Below, piece after piece: positions 1 through 8,613 of a DNA stretch of 64,000 nucleotides (positions within the stretch are counted from its first letter, which is position 1; the number at the start of each line of letters is the position of its first letter). Made by a program: the position numbers and the translations under genes. The notes beneath the pieces were generated by a model. The model made no database searches. It was given only the letters and a program-made list of their open reading frames with translations, and was not told the DNA's origin. Location: positions 1 through 64,000 of the forward strand of contig NZ_JOJL01000017.1 of assembly GCF_000721705.1 (NCBI RefSeq), given 5' to 3'. This DNA comes from Actinoplanes subtropicus (GTDB lineage: Bacteria; Actinomycetota; Actinomycetes; Mycobacteriales; Micromonosporaceae).

Positions 1-2
1 CC

Positions 3-89
3 GTCAGCCCACGCCGGATCGGCGAAATCGTCGCCGCCGCACTGCACCTGACTCACTACGAATACAAATATCTATCCGGATCTTGTTGA
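3..89 (+). CDS. C-terminal end of an unidentified protein (partial)
   Basis: An open frame enters from the left edge and stops after 28 codons, ending in HLTHYEYKYLSGSC. It stops 2 bp before the stop codon of the next gene on the opposite strand, a convergent arrangement that supports a real 3' end. There is too little sequence to name a family, and the open frame could be chance. Confidence 0.3.
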   Translation, partial: VSPRRIGEIVAAALHLTHYEYKYLSGSC

Positions 90-91
90 GA

Positions 92-397
92 TCAGGTCAT
101 TGAGCTTAGATCGGCTACCGGAATCGGTAGCTCCTCGTCTGATGGATCGGCTGTATCTGGCAGTCCCAAGACTTCGACGAAGCTTCCGCGTTCGGATCCG
201 ATGAATCGCAAGCGTGCTGCACTCTCGACTGCTTGGCTGTGTCGTCCTGTGGTACCGCGTCGAGCTCGACCCAAGACCAGGTAAGCGGCGCGAGCGATTG
301 CCCGTTCCAGTCCAAGGATGATCCGAGCCACATCGGCCGCTGCGACACGACCGGGCTCGGCGTCCGGCCCCTCTAGCTGTGCCCGTATCTCCCTCAT
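92..397 (-). CDS. Hypothetical protein, 101 aa
   Basis: A short soluble protein without signal peptide or membrane segment. The first third is alanine-rich and helical (DVARIILGLERAIARAAYLV), and the C-terminal third looks like beta strands around RLRFIGSERGSFVEVLGLP. The ATG has an AGGAG about 9 bp upstream. Codon usage is normal for the window. I do not recognise a named domain. It is convergent with the partial gene at the left edge and lies beside integrase debris, so it may be element cargo or chromosomal flank. Confidence 0.55.
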   Translation of the reverse strand: MREIRAQLEGPDAEPGRVAAADVARIILGLERAIARAAYLVLGRARRGTTGRHSQAVESAARLRFIGSERGSFVEVLGLPDTADPSDEELPIPVADLSSMT

Positions 398-535
398 AGC
401 TCAAGGCTCCTACACGTGACGTGGTGGGGTCTAGCACCTTCCCGCTGTCGTCTCGGGATGGCTGTCGCGAGGCGGGGCTGGGTACACAACCTACGTCCCT
501 TCGGCCTCGCGCGTTTGGTGTCAAGGCGGCCTTGA

Positions 536-871
536 CGCTCCACCCGTGCTGTAACCGGCGCTGTCCTGCGTCGCTCGAACTTTCAGCGCACAAGCCGCTG
601 GACTACAGCCGTCGCCGAAGTCGGCCTGCCCGGCTTCCACTTCCACGACCTACGGCACACCGGAAACGATCTCGCCTCCAGCACGCCCGGCGTGAGCCTC
701 GCCGACCTCATGGCACGCATGGGACACGCCTCCACCCGCGCCGCGATGATCTACCTTCATGCCAGCCAGGAACGCGATGGAGTGATCGCAGACTCGCTCA
801 GCGAGAAGATCCGCAAGGGCCGCGATCGGGCACGTAGCGGGCACAAGAAGCCCAAGAAGCGACAGGCATGA
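536..871 (+). pseudogene. Tyrosine recombinase (integrase), C-terminal fragment
   Basis: An open frame of about 111 codons with no start codon, preceded by an in-frame TGA at 533. It encodes the C-terminal part of a phage/AICE-type integrase. Visible are the H-x-x-R box in FHFHDLRHTGN, then LADLMARMGHAS with the second conserved His, and AAMIYLHAS with the catalytic Tyr, followed by the lysine-rich tail usual for actinomycete integrases. The N-terminal core-binding domain and the first catalytic Arg are missing, so it cannot be active. It runs into a strong terminator and then a tRNA-Gly-derived att site, the usual int-att order in actinomycete integrative elements. It is best read as the right end of an element lying to the left. 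Confidence 0.85.
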
Positions 872-872
872 A

Positions 873-911
873 TGAAGGCCAGGTCCGGAACGCATCCTGA
901 CCTGGCCTTCA
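873..911 (+). terminator. Rho-independent terminator of the integrase remnant
   Basis: A perfect 13-bp inverted repeat (TGAAGGCCAGGTC and its complement) around a 13-nt loop starts 2 bp after the integrase stop codon. There is no U-tract, as is common in actinomycetes. Confidence 0.8.
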
Positions 912-915
912 ACCC

Positions 916-957
916 GAGCGGGTGACGGGAATCGAACCCGCACTGTCAGCTTGGGAA
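916..957 (-). other. Attachment-site remnant: 3' half of tRNA-Gly(CCC), copy 1
   Basis: Read on the minus strand, the sequence begins at the anticodon loop TTCCCAAGCTGA, passes through the T-arm GCGGGTTCGATTCCCGT and ends with the acceptor strand CACCCGCTC, matching actinobacterial tRNA-Gly(CCC). The 5' half of the tRNA is absent: the adjoining sequence is element DNA that is nearly the same at the second copy (34748). A tRNA 3' half next to an integrase gene is the normal core of an integrative-element att site. It is not a functional tRNA. Confidence 0.78.
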
Positions 958-1368
958 AACCGCCTAGATCATCCGGCTTGATCGGTGCTCGTCCCGGAAA
1001 AGGGCCCTGACGTGCGGCTACGTTGCAACGTCATCCGGCCCCATCCGGGCTCGAACGGGTAGGTTCGGCGTCGTTCCCCAACAAGATCCCCAACAAATCT
1101 GCTTGGGGGACGGCGTCGGTTCGGGGCCTCCACACCGGAGGTTGACCTTGACGATGCACTCCACCACTCCCAATCTCTGCTCACATCCGGCGCGTGTTCT
1201 CGCGGGTGGTCAGCCTGGTAACGCCAGGCGACGGGATGCCGCCCCGGGCAGTGTGGCACTCGACCGTTACCAGACCGCTTCCAGATCGGCTCCGGGGTCG
1301 ACAGCGGAAAGCCGGTGCGGCCGGCGGTCGAGGGCCACAGGTCGGGTCACTCCGACGGCGGGTGTCCG
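958..1368. other. Element-end region between att copy 1 and DUF2637
   Basis: About 410 bp without a gene, closely matching 34790-35191 over its first ~200 bp. At 1077-1099 it carries two direct repeats of CCCCAACAA spaced 12 bp apart, also conserved at the second copy (near 34912-34934). Repeats beside an att core are typical arm-type integrase or excisionase sites; that role is inferred. The rest is probably leader and promoter for the DUF2637 gene. Confidence 0.5.
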
Positions 1369-2633
1369 ATGATCACCTGGGGCGCGATCGCCGCGGTTGT
1401 GGGCCGGATACCGAGCCAGGTTTGGGTGCTGCTCGCGGTGGTCGATCTGGTCGTCACGGTGTTGACGTGGTCGGTGGCTCGGCGGCGGATGCGCCGGGCC
1501 GGCGAGCGCGCCGCCGACCCGCAGTTGGTCGCCGCTGGCGCCGCCCGGAAACGGGACACAGCGTTGACGGTGGCCTCCATGATCCCGGCGGCGTTGTTCT
1601 GGGCGATGGTGCTTGCCGGCTCGTTCCACGGCCTGGTCTCGTTCGGTCGCAGTGTGCTCGGCTGGCAGGGACGCTGGATGGGGTCAGCGTGACGTTCGCG
1701 TTCCTCGCTTTCCGCGCGGTGCGCATGAAGAAGGCACCGGACCGCTGCTACCGGGTCGTGTGGGGCGCCGCGATCGCCTCAGCGACGGTGAACTTCGCGT
1801 ACGAGTACACCCACAGCGACCACAACATCATCGCGGGCGGCTACCTGGCGCTGTTGAGTCTGTTCGGCATGGTGATGCTGCACGAGTTCTTGGACCAGTT
1901 CGAGGAGGGCGCCGCCTACGTCAAGCGCGGCAACCCGAAGTTCGGCCTGCGCTGGATCACCTGGCCGACCAACACCTTCTGCGCGGCGGTTGCCTGGCGC
2001 AACTACCCACCGGCGGAGGGCACAGCCGCCACGATCCTCAACGCCGTCGCCAACCTCGATCGAGCTCGGGCAATCAAGCGGGCCGCTCGCGATGCGAAGA
2101 TCGTCGCCCGCCACCAGGAGGCTCTGGCCGCGGCGCGGCGGAAGGAGGAACTGCAGGCGGCGACGGCAGGGACGGAGCCGTCTGGCGGCGGCATCGAGGA
2201 CGGCGAGGACGTAGCCGGCAAGGTCGGTGTCCCGGGATTGCCGCCGGCCGTGCCCGTCGAGGTGCCGACGGAAGTCGCGACTGCCGCGCCCGCGCTACCT
2301 ACACCGCCGAGACACGACAAGGAAGAGATCGATGATGCGCGGGTTGCCGGAATGAGGGTTCCGGCGACGGCGGCGACGGTCACGGAGTGGGCGAGCCTGT
2401 GGGTCAGGATGTGTGCGGACGGAGAGTCGGTGTTGGGTCCGCTCAACGACGATGATGCTCGCGCTCGGTACGGCCTGACGGCGAAGCAGTTGCGCAATGT
2501 TCGCCACGCGGCCACGTCTGGCGCTCTTCGGCAGAAGGCGATCATGCTGGGGGTGAAACTGCCGCCGGGGTATGTCGACAACCCGGCGGGCGACCGGGTC
2601 GATGGCCATGACGTGGCCGGGGCAGCGGCATAG
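1369..2633 (+). pseudogene. DUF2637 (SpdB-like) transfer protein, broken by a 25-bp deletion
   Basis: Homologous almost throughout to the intact copy at 35192. The frame starts MITWGAIAAVVGR and runs to SFGRSVLGWQ near 1672, then closes at 1692; the remainder (LDGVSVTFAFLAFRAVR onward) is in another frame to 2633. Alignment with the intact copy shows that exactly 25 bp are missing at the join, which removes part of a membrane loop and shifts the frame. DUF2637 proteins accompany replication and transfer genes of actinomycete conjugative elements; they have N-terminal membrane segments and a helical cytoplasmic tail. The 3' part ends in a terminator shared with the other copy. Restart translation of the tail cannot be excluded. 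Confidence 0.87.
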
Positions 2634-2646
2634 CAGGGCCACGATC

Positions 2647-2679
2647 AGCGGGGCAGGAGGCTTGGCTTCCTGCCCCGCT
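2647..2679. terminator. Bidirectional terminator after DUF2637 copy 1
   Basis: A perfect 12-bp stem (AGCGGGGCAGGA and its complement) with a 9-nt loop sits between the DUF2637 stop and the stop of the convergent minus-strand gene. The same hairpin is at 36516-36548. Confidence 0.85.
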
Positions 2680-3392
2680 TCATGGCCGTGCGGTGGTGTC
2701 GGTGCTGGCGCTGGTTCCGGAGATGATGAGCAGGGTGGCTGCGAGTTCTTCGGGGTCGATGCGGAGTCCGGCGTGCAGTGCGGCTGCGGCGGCCAGGTTG
2801 AGCCCGCGGTGGTCGCCGAGGTGAACGTCGCTGGCGTCGGCGGCGAGCAGTCGGTGGAGTCGTGTGACGAAGCCGCGTGTTGCGGCTCGTGCGTCAGTGA
2901 TGTGTCCGTCCATGCCTCGATCGGTTTGGCGACACCGGAGACGAATGCTTCCCACAGCAGCAGTGGCACCTGGGTGGACCACCGGCCGGGTTGGGTGGTG
3001 GCGCTGACCTGCGCATGGGCGGTCACCTCGTGCAGTAGCCAAGCCAGTTGTGCCAGGCCGGTTGCCATCGAGGAGGCGCCGGCGGTGGCCGACCAGGCCC
3101 GGCCGGGTTCGCCGACGCGGCCCTTGCCCAGGTCCTGCCAGGCGGTGGGAACGGGTATCAGTAGCGGGCATTCCATCCCGAGCGCCGCAAGGTGACCGTC
3201 GCGCAGCGCCGCGGTGATGACCTTCGGCACGCCTGCTGGGTCGCGGCCGGTGGCGACTTCGCGAACGTCTGTGACCGGCCCGTCGCCGATTGTCGCCGAG
3301 CAGTCCCAAGCGGTCCAAGCGAATCGGGAGGCGCTCGGCCGAGCGACTGAGCCGACATCCACGGCGACCACGCGTACTCGCGGCATTGTCAT
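2680..3392 (-). pseudogene. Uncharacterised element protein, frameshifted
   Basis: The N-terminal part (MTMPRVRVVAVDVGSVARP to PIEAWTD) and the C-terminal part (AATRGFVTRLHRLLAADA to TDTTARP) lie in different minus-strand frames that meet near 2905. Joined, they make about 235 residues. The opening strand VVAVDVGS and the later MECPLLIPVP resemble RNase H-fold proteins of the DUF429 kind, but this is a weak impression. A copy of its 3' end follows DUF2637 at 36549-36628, so the gene belongs to the mobile element. Its ATG overlaps by 4 bp the end of a 60-codon upstream minus-strand frame (3571-3389) that could be a small partner or chance. A LexA-like box lies upstream at 3562. Confidence 0.6.
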
Positions 3393-3561
3393 CCGGTCAT
3401 GATGGCGGTGGCCAGGCCGCCGTGGGATCCACTGATCCGCGCTGGCGGGAAGCCGCGGCGACGGGCGGCCACCGAAGGTCGGATCACCGTATCCAGGTGT
3501 TGCGGCCGGCCAAGTACCGGCCAGCCAGCTCGCATGGAATCGGCCATGTCAGGAATCGCGC

Positions 3562-3577
3562 TCGAACACATGTTCGT
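3562..3577. promoter_or_regulatory. LexA (SOS) box candidate
   Basis: TCGAACACATGTTCGT has arms CGAAC and GTTCG separated by 4 bp and differs from the actinobacterial SOS consensus TCGAAC-N4-GTTCGA at one end base. A TATACC hexamer overlaps its right edge, so a plus-strand promoter would be covered by LexA. The plus-strand target would be the Panacea gene at 3686; the minus-strand target would be the frameshifted gene at 3392. The rest of 3393-3685 holds nothing else I can name. Confidence 0.5.
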
Positions 3578-3685
3578 ATACCCTGGTCACCGGTGGTTGC
3601 CGCCGGAAGTGATGGCTGTTCACTGCTGACCGGCTCGCACTGATCGGTCGTTGAGCCCTGCGACATCGGAAGGTAGTTTCGAATC

Positions 3686-4231
3686 ATGACCGCCTCCGCG
3701 CACGACATCGCCGCCGAGATCCGGCGCCGCCTGCCCGGCGTCGGCAAGAAAAAACTTCACAAGCTGCTCTACTACGCCCACGGTCACCATCTCGCCGACC
3801 TTGGAACGCCGTTGTTTTCCGAGAACGTCCGCGCGTGGCGGATGGGCCCTGTCGTCGGCAGCCTGTGGCAGGAAGAGGACCGCGGCGAACCCGCTCCTGA
3901 ACCGCACGAGCTTGGTGAAGCCGAACTGAACTCCATCGGCTACACGATCTCCCGGTACGGGAACCTGACCGGCAACGACCTGGAGCGGTTCTCGCACACC
4001 GAGGAGCCATGGATCGTCAGCCGCCGCAGCTACGCCGAGGGTGGTTCGGATCGGATCAGCAACGATCTGATCCGTGACTTCTTTCGCCGGATCGACGAAG
4101 ACGACGACGAGGCGGGCGCGCCCCGTGAGGTGATCCGGGACTGGCTCAGCGCAACCCGGCCCTCAGCCAATCCGCCCCTGGGTACCCCGACTAGCCGGGA
4201 GGCACTCGTAGCCAGGCTCAGCGTTGCCTAA
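3686..4231 (+). CDS. Panacea-domain (DUF4065/SocA-like) protein, likely antitoxin
   Basis: 181 aa with the signature of the Panacea domain: an N-terminal KKKLHKLLYYAHGHHLA helix, then AWRMGPVVGSLWQEE and a helical C-terminal part. Panacea proteins are the promiscuous antitoxins of many type II-like systems (PanAT) and include the proteolytic adaptor SocA; prophage GepA proteins share the fold. The ATG follows a GGAAGG about 12 bp upstream. The gene overlaps the following small gene by 8 bp, the expected antitoxin-toxin coupling. It lies in mobile-element debris, where such modules usually occur. Antitoxin function is inferred from domain and context. Confidence 0.85.
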   Translation: MTASAHDIAAEIRRRLPGVGKKKLHKLLYYAHGHHLADLGTPLFSENVRAWRMGPVVGSLWQEEDRGEPAPEPHELGEAELNSIGYTISRYGNLTGNDLERFSHTEEPWIVSRRSYAEGGSDRISNDLIRDFFRRIDEDDDEAGAPREVIRDWLSATRPSANPPLGTPTSREALVARLSVA

Positions 4232-4523
4232 CCCCGAAGCTGGCTGGAACCTCACCAACGTCGATGAGTGCCTGGACCGGTGGGAGCAGGTATGCGCACC
4301 TGCTGACGATTTACGCCGCCTGGTCATCGCCGCGCTGCTGTCGCGAATGGATGATCCTTACGATGGCGCCCGTAGGGAGTTCGGCGGTGAGCCGAGCTTG
4401 TGGTTCTGGATGGTGCCCGGCTCGCTGTACGCAGGGCAGGCCGTGTACGTGTCGTTCATGGTGTTCGAGCGTTTGGGCACCGTCCGGATCGACAGCATCA
4501 TGACGCTGTCCTGGCCCGCGTAG
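4224..4523 (+). CDS. Small protein coupled to the Panacea gene, candidate toxin
   Basis: 99 aa starting at a TTG inside the end of the Panacea gene (8-bp overlap, translationally coupled). Two predicted helices (VDECLDRWEQVC, DLRRLVIAALLSRMDDP) are followed by a run of strands (SLWFWMVPGS, AVYVSFMVFE, TVRIDSIMTLSWP). This helix-helix-sheet order and the xDP turn after the second helix resemble RelE/ParE toxins, but I see no firm catalytic set and do not assign the family. PanA partners are very diverse, so this could be a new toxin type. Alternatives are an ordinary small cargo protein or a RelE relative with divergent residues. Confidence 0.65.
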   Translation: MPNPEAGWNLTNVDECLDRWEQVCAPADDLRRLVIAALLSRMDDPYDGARREFGGEPSLWFWMVPGSLYAGQAVYVSFMVFERLGTVRIDSIMTLSWPA

Positions 4524-4789
4524 CCGGAGTGAAGCGCCGAAGCGGCTGGAGCGGGTGAGCACTACGAGGCATGGGGTGCTGGGTTTCTGCAAGGGACCGG
4601 CCGGCAGATTCCTTGCAAGGCAAGAATCCGCAACCTTTCGCCTCCAGGCCATGCGGCTTAGCCAGACCCTGGAACGAGTCCTTCAGCCGGAGGGGCCTCC
4701 CGGTGGCCGTTGACGCAACAGTGAAGGCTTCAGCGCGCCCATCGCCCTAGCGTTTCCCTCAAGTCCATCAGCTCGATCGTGCCGGCGCT

Positions 4790-4900
4790 AAGCAGTTGCG
4801 CAACGTTCGCCACGCGGCGACTTCGGGCGCGCTGCGGCAGAAGGCGATCATGCTCGGTGCGCAGCTGCCGGGCTGGTACGTGGACAACCCAGCGGCCGGG
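4790..4900 (+). pseudogene. DUF2637 C-terminal fragment (third copy)
   Basis: About 37 codons match the extreme C-terminus of the two other DUF2637 genes: AKQLRNVRHAATSGALRQKA, then IMLGAQLPGWYVDNPA. Similarity begins abruptly at 4790 and fades after about 4900. The flanking 4524-4789 and 4901-5072 hold no recognisable gene. The scrap shows that at least three element ends have been at this locus. Confidence 0.75.
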
Positions 4901-5072
4901 CTGATGGTCAGTCAGGCGTCCAGACCCGCCGTAAGCGGCTCGCCCCGCCGAGGCTGGTTCCCTACGGCGGTGAAGGCGGCGATCGCCGCTCCGGCCTCGG
5001 CCGGAGCGGCTGCACCGGGTGGGCCTTCTGGCTTGCTTGACAGCGCAGCAATCGCGGACCGTCCGGTCGGGG

Positions 5073-5945
5073 TCACCATTGCCCGACGGGTACGGCCGCC
5101 GGCGAGGGCGTGTCGACGAGGCGGGCGAGTAGCTGGAGGCGTTCGCTGTCGGGGCTGCCTTCCTCGGCGGTGTAGGCGACGATCATCGGACCCGGTGTCG
5201 TGCCGGGTAGCCGGTAGGCGTCCCAGTCCAGGGTAAGTTCGCCGACGAGCGGGTGAACGATACGCATCCGTCCGCGGGTGGTCTCTTCGATGTCGTGGCG
5301 ACCCCAGAGGGTACGGAATTCGACGCTGTGCACGGCGAGTTCGCCGACCAGCTCCACGGCTCGGGAATGACCGGGGTCGGCGGCGACCGCGGTGCGCAGC
5401 ATGGCGGTCAGCTCGGCGACGGTGGCCGCCCGGTCGGGGCAGGTCAGGTCGGCGCCGGGCTGCAGGAGCAGCCACAACATGTTCCGTGCTTGCCTCGGCA
5501 GGGTCGTCAGCTCGCCGAGCAGGGCAGCAGCCAACGGGTTCCAGGCAAGCACATCGAGGTGCCGGCCGACCACCAGCGTGGGTGCGGTCATCGTGCGCAG
5601 CAGCCGCAGCGTGGTCGGAGGCACCACCTCGGCCGTACGTGGCCGGCGGCGCATCGGCTTGCGCGCCGCGGCGGCAAGCGTATGCAGATGCCGGGTCTCC
5701 TCCGCGGAGAAGTTCAAGGCCCGTGCGAGGGCGTCGAGGACCTGCTCGGACGGCCGCACGTCGCGGCCCTGCTCCATCCGCTGGTAGTAGTCCGCGCTGA
5801 CCCCGGCCAGCAGAGCCAGTTCCTCCCGGCGCAGTCCCGGGACTCGGCGGCGCGGCCCCGGCTCCAGTCCGACGTCCTGCGGTCGTAGCCGGGTCCTCCT
5901 GGCTTTGAGGAATTCCGCGAGTTCGCGGCGGGGGTCGTCGTCCAT
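5073..5945 (-). CDS. XRE regulator, MmyB type
   Basis: 290 aa. An N-terminal helix-turn-helix (about residues 35-62, VPGLRREELALLAGVSADYY) precedes the MmyB-like ligand domain (about 110-270, with VLAWNPLAAALLGE and VHSVEFRTLWGRHDI). I chose the ATG of MDDDPRREL because family members begin just ahead of the helix-turn-helix; the open frame continues upstream without homology. The C-terminal domain resembles PAS folds that bind small lipophilic ligands. It is divergent from the quinone reductase at 6076 across 130 bp and very probably controls it, as in the window's other MmyB/oxidoreductase pairs. Confidence 0.92.
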   Translation of the reverse strand: MDDDPRRELAEFLKARRTRLRPQDVGLEPGPRRRVPGLRREELALLAGVSADYYQRMEQGRDVRPSEQVLDALARALNFSAEETRHLHTLAAAARKPMRRRPRTAEVVPPTTLRLLRTMTAPTLVVGRHLDVLAWNPLAAALLGELTTLPRQARNMLWLLLQPGADLTCPDRAATVAELTAMLRTAVAADPGHSRAVELVGELAVHSVEFRTLWGRHDIEETTRGRMRIVHPLVGELTLDWDAYRLPGTTPGPMIVAYTAEEGSPDSERLQLLARLVDTPSPAAVPVGQW

Positions 5946-5985
5946 GCGGCCCAGTATGCGTGCGGGCGCCGACACCAAGGTAGGT

Positions 5986-5998
5986 CTGGCGTTCCCAG
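5986..5998. promoter_or_regulatory. Candidate MmyB operator
   Basis: CTGGCGTTCCCAG (CTGG-N5-CCAG) lies between the divergent MmyB and quinone reductase genes. The intergenic dyad of the SDR/MmyB pair near 48790 has the same CTGG-N5-CCAG form. Confidence 0.4.
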
Positions 5999-6075
5999 GA
6001 AAAGCCGGCCGACCGCGATCGCGGCCCGGGCCCTCAGGATCGGAGCGTCCGATATTCGCGACTGGGAGGACCACC

Positions 6076-7050
6076 ATGAAGGCCATCCAGATCTTTTCGT
6101 ACGGCGACCCGGACGTTCTCACCGTCACCGAGCTCGAGCGCCCCGAGCCGGGTCCCGGTCAGGTGCTGGTCGCCGTCTCGGCGTCCAGTGTGAACGGGCA
6201 CGACGCGCTGGTCCGCTCGGGAGCCATGAAGATCGTCTCAGGGCGCCGGTTCCCGATCGGTCTCGGTCTGGACTTCGCCGGCGTCGTCGCCGAGACCGGC
6301 CCCGGCGTCGCCGGCGTCAGGACCGGCGAACCGGTGTGGGGCACGGTGCACCCCAGGGAGAAGCACGCGGTCGCGGGCGCCGCCGAATACGTCGTCGTCG
6401 CAGCGGACCGCATCGCCCCCATCCCCGCCGGGCTGACTGCGGTGCAGGCCGCCGCGCTGGTCGTCCCCGGCATCACCGCCCTGGCCGCACTCCGCGGCGC
6501 GACCCACCTGACCGCGGGTGAGAGCGCGTTGGTCCGGGGCGCGGCCGGCGGCGTCGGCACGGCCGTCGTTCAGCTGGCGCACGCGTTCGGCGGCCGGGTG
6601 ACCGCACTGGCCCGGACCCGGCACGCCGCCGCGCTCATCGACCTGGGGGCCGACCAGGTCCTTGACTACCGGGAGACCTCGCCGGGCGAGATCGGCCCGT
6701 TCGACGTCATCGTCGACACCGTCGGCACCGACCTTGGCCGCTACCGCCGCCGGCTCAGCCCCGGTGGCCGCATGGTCACGGTGGGCCTGTCCGGCCCCGC
6801 GATCGCCGCGATTGCCGCGTCCACCGTTTACGGATCCCGCCGGATCCGCACGTTCAGCGCCGACCCCCGCACCACACAGCTGGCCGAGCTTGCCGAGCAG
6901 GTCGCATCCGGCACGATCGTCCCGGTGATCGACGGCGTGTACCCACTCGCCGACATCACCTCAGCGCACCGCACCTTCGACGAAGGCGGCGCCATGGGCC
7001 GGCAGATCGTGCGAATGAACGGGCCCGAGGGGTCCGGGACATCGGCGTGA
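6076..7050 (+). CDS. NADPH:quinone reductase-like MDR oxidoreductase
   Basis: 324 aa medium-chain dehydrogenase/reductase of the zeta-crystallin/quinone oxidoreductase branch. It has an N-terminal GroES-like fold with GLDFAGVVAETG, then a Rossmann domain with the NADPH loop GAAGGVGTAVVQ (about 155-166). No structural-zinc cysteine cluster is present, as expected for the zinc-free QOR group. GGGAGGA ends 5 bp before the ATG. Predicted reaction: NADPH-dependent reduction of quinones or enones in the cytoplasm. The divergent MmyB regulator suggests induction by an electrophilic substrate. Substrate unknown. Confidence 0.92.
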   Translation: MKAIQIFSYGDPDVLTVTELERPEPGPGQVLVAVSASSVNGHDALVRSGAMKIVSGRRFPIGLGLDFAGVVAETGPGVAGVRTGEPVWGTVHPREKHAVAGAAEYVVVAADRIAPIPAGLTAVQAAALVVPGITALAALRGATHLTAGESALVRGAAGGVGTAVVQLAHAFGGRVTALARTRHAAALIDLGADQVLDYRETSPGEIGPFDVIVDTVGTDLGRYRRRLSPGGRMVTVGLSGPAIAAIAASTVYGSRRIRTFSADPRTTQLAELAEQVASGTIVPVIDGVYPLADITSAHRTFDEGGAMGRQIVRMNGPEGSGTSA

Positions 7051-7168
7051 CACAGTTGCGTGGATCACCGAACCTCAACCGCCTCCTCACACCAGTGCCG
7101 GCGGCCTCTGCACGCCGATCCTGGCGCCGCGCCGATAGCCCTTGATACCTAATCATCGAAGGACGTCG

Positions 7169-7360
7169 ATGGTCCGTCAGCGTGTTCTCGCCCTCGCCCT
7201 GCTATTCGCTGCGTTTCTCGCGTTGGTCGCCTCGCGCGCCTTCCCGTTCCTGGACGACATCTCCGGCGTGGCGAAGACTGCCATCACGCTCGCAGGAGCC
7301 ACCTGCGGCCTGGCAGGCGTGTGGCTGTGGTTGCGCAAGACGCCCGATTCCGAAGGCTGA
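7169..7360 (+). CDS. Small two-helix membrane protein
   Basis: 63 aa. Residues about 6-25 (LALALLFAAFLALVASRAF) and 37-57 form two hydrophobic segments, with a short charged tail WLRKTPDSEG. GAAGGA with 5-bp spacing favours the ATG at 7169 over one 27 bp upstream. No family recognised. It stands alone between the quinone reductase and a broken histidine kinase. Confidence 0.55.
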   Translation: MVRQRVLALALLFAAFLALVASRAFPFLDDISGVAKTAITLAGATCGLAGVWLWLRKTPDSEG

Positions 7361-7428
7361 CAGCGGCTACCGCATAGTCCGCAACCGCGCCATGCGGCCA
7401 CAACCTCATCGCGGCCGGCTATCGCGCA

Positions 7429-8588
7429 TCAGGGCGAGTGCCACGGATTCGCGGCGGAGGGCGGCTCATCGTCGGCGCGGTCGGTGGCGGGCAGCCAGAG
7501 GACGAAGGTGCTTCCACGGCCGAATGCGGAGTACGCCGCGACGTGACCGCCGTGGGATTCGATGATCTGGCGGACGATGGCCAGCCCGAGGCCGGTGCGT
7601 CGCTCTCGCGTGCGGCGGGCGTCACCGGCGTTTGGTACTACGCCAGAAGCGTCGAAGACCCGGGGCAGGTCGTCGTCGGCGATGCCCGGTCCCTCGTCGT
7701 GGACGGCGAACCACAGCCAGGAGACGGTCCGGCCGGTCGCGACGGTCACCGTCGAGTCGCCGGGCGCGAGGCGTACGGCGTTGGGCAGCAGGTTGCCGAC
7801 GGCCCGGCGCAGGTGCGTCGGCGTCGCCGATCAGGTGCAGCTCGCCGGTGGTGGCGTAGCGCAGCCGCAGCGGCCGGTCGGGCAGGAACCATTCCTCGCC
7901 GGCCTTGCGGGCGATCACGGTGAGGTCGACCTGGGTGTCGGTGAGCGTGTCGGTGTCCCGGCGGGCGGTGGCCAGCAGGTCCTCGACCAGCCGGGACATT
8001 CGGTCGGTGGCGCGGTCGACCACGACGACCGCCCGAGCCCGTTCCTGCGGTGTAGCGTCCGGCGCGGTCAGAGTGGCGTCCAGATTTCGTACGGATGATC
8101 GCCAGTGGGCTGCGCAACTCGTGGGAGGCGTCGTCGATGAGCTGCCGCTGCGCGCGGAATGCCTGGTACAGCCGGCCGAGCATGGAATCGATGGTGTCCG
8201 CGAGATCGCGCAGCTCGTCCTTCGGGCCGGTGAGGTGGATGCATCGGGACAGGTCGGTGGCCTGGATCTCGCGGGCGGTCCGGGTGATCGCCCCGACGGG
8301 GCGCAGCACCCGCCCGGAGAGGATCCAGCCGACGCCGAGGCTGACCACGAACAGGCCGGCAAGCGCGATCATCGAGTACGTACGCAGCGCTTGGAGGGTG
8401 TCGTAATTGATCGCGGCCTCGATCTCGCTGACCTCGGCGACCGTCGTGGTCCCGACGTACGTCCGGTCGTTGTAGATCTTCGCGGTGCGTTCGGTGATCG
8501 GTTGCGGCGAGGTGGTCTGCGCGACCGCGAAGTAGGTGATGGCCGGAGCTGCGCCGCCGAGGGCGAACAGCAGCGTCGAGTCATGCAC
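7429..8588 (-). pseudogene. Two-component sensor histidine kinase, multiply frameshifted
   Basis: Pieces of one kinase lie in three minus-strand frames. The first has an N-terminal membrane segment, a periplasmic part, a second membrane helix (SMIALAGLFVVSLGVGWIL), HAMP, and the H-box DDASHELRSPLAIIRT. After a frame change near 8090 comes the dimerisation helix (MSRLVEDLLATARRDTD). After another near 7790 comes the ATPase end with VHDEGPGIADDDLPRVFD and GLGLAIVRQIIESHGGHV. No response regulator is adjacent. At least two frameshifts and probably a shortened N-terminus make it non-functional unless they are sequencing errors. Confidence 0.85.
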
Positions 8589-8613
8589 CTGATTACCCGC
8601 AGCTGACCCGCGG

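Noticed and set aside
650..943. Minus-strand frame starting MRVRFPSPAR
   Set aside because: This is the translation of a tRNA-Gly T-arm and acceptor strand (att remnant), a common false gene; the rest is antisense to the integrase relic.
916..1000. Possible functional tRNA-Gly
   Set aside because: Only the 3' half from the anticodon loop onward is present; no D-arm or 5' acceptor strand pairs with it. The same holds at 34748.
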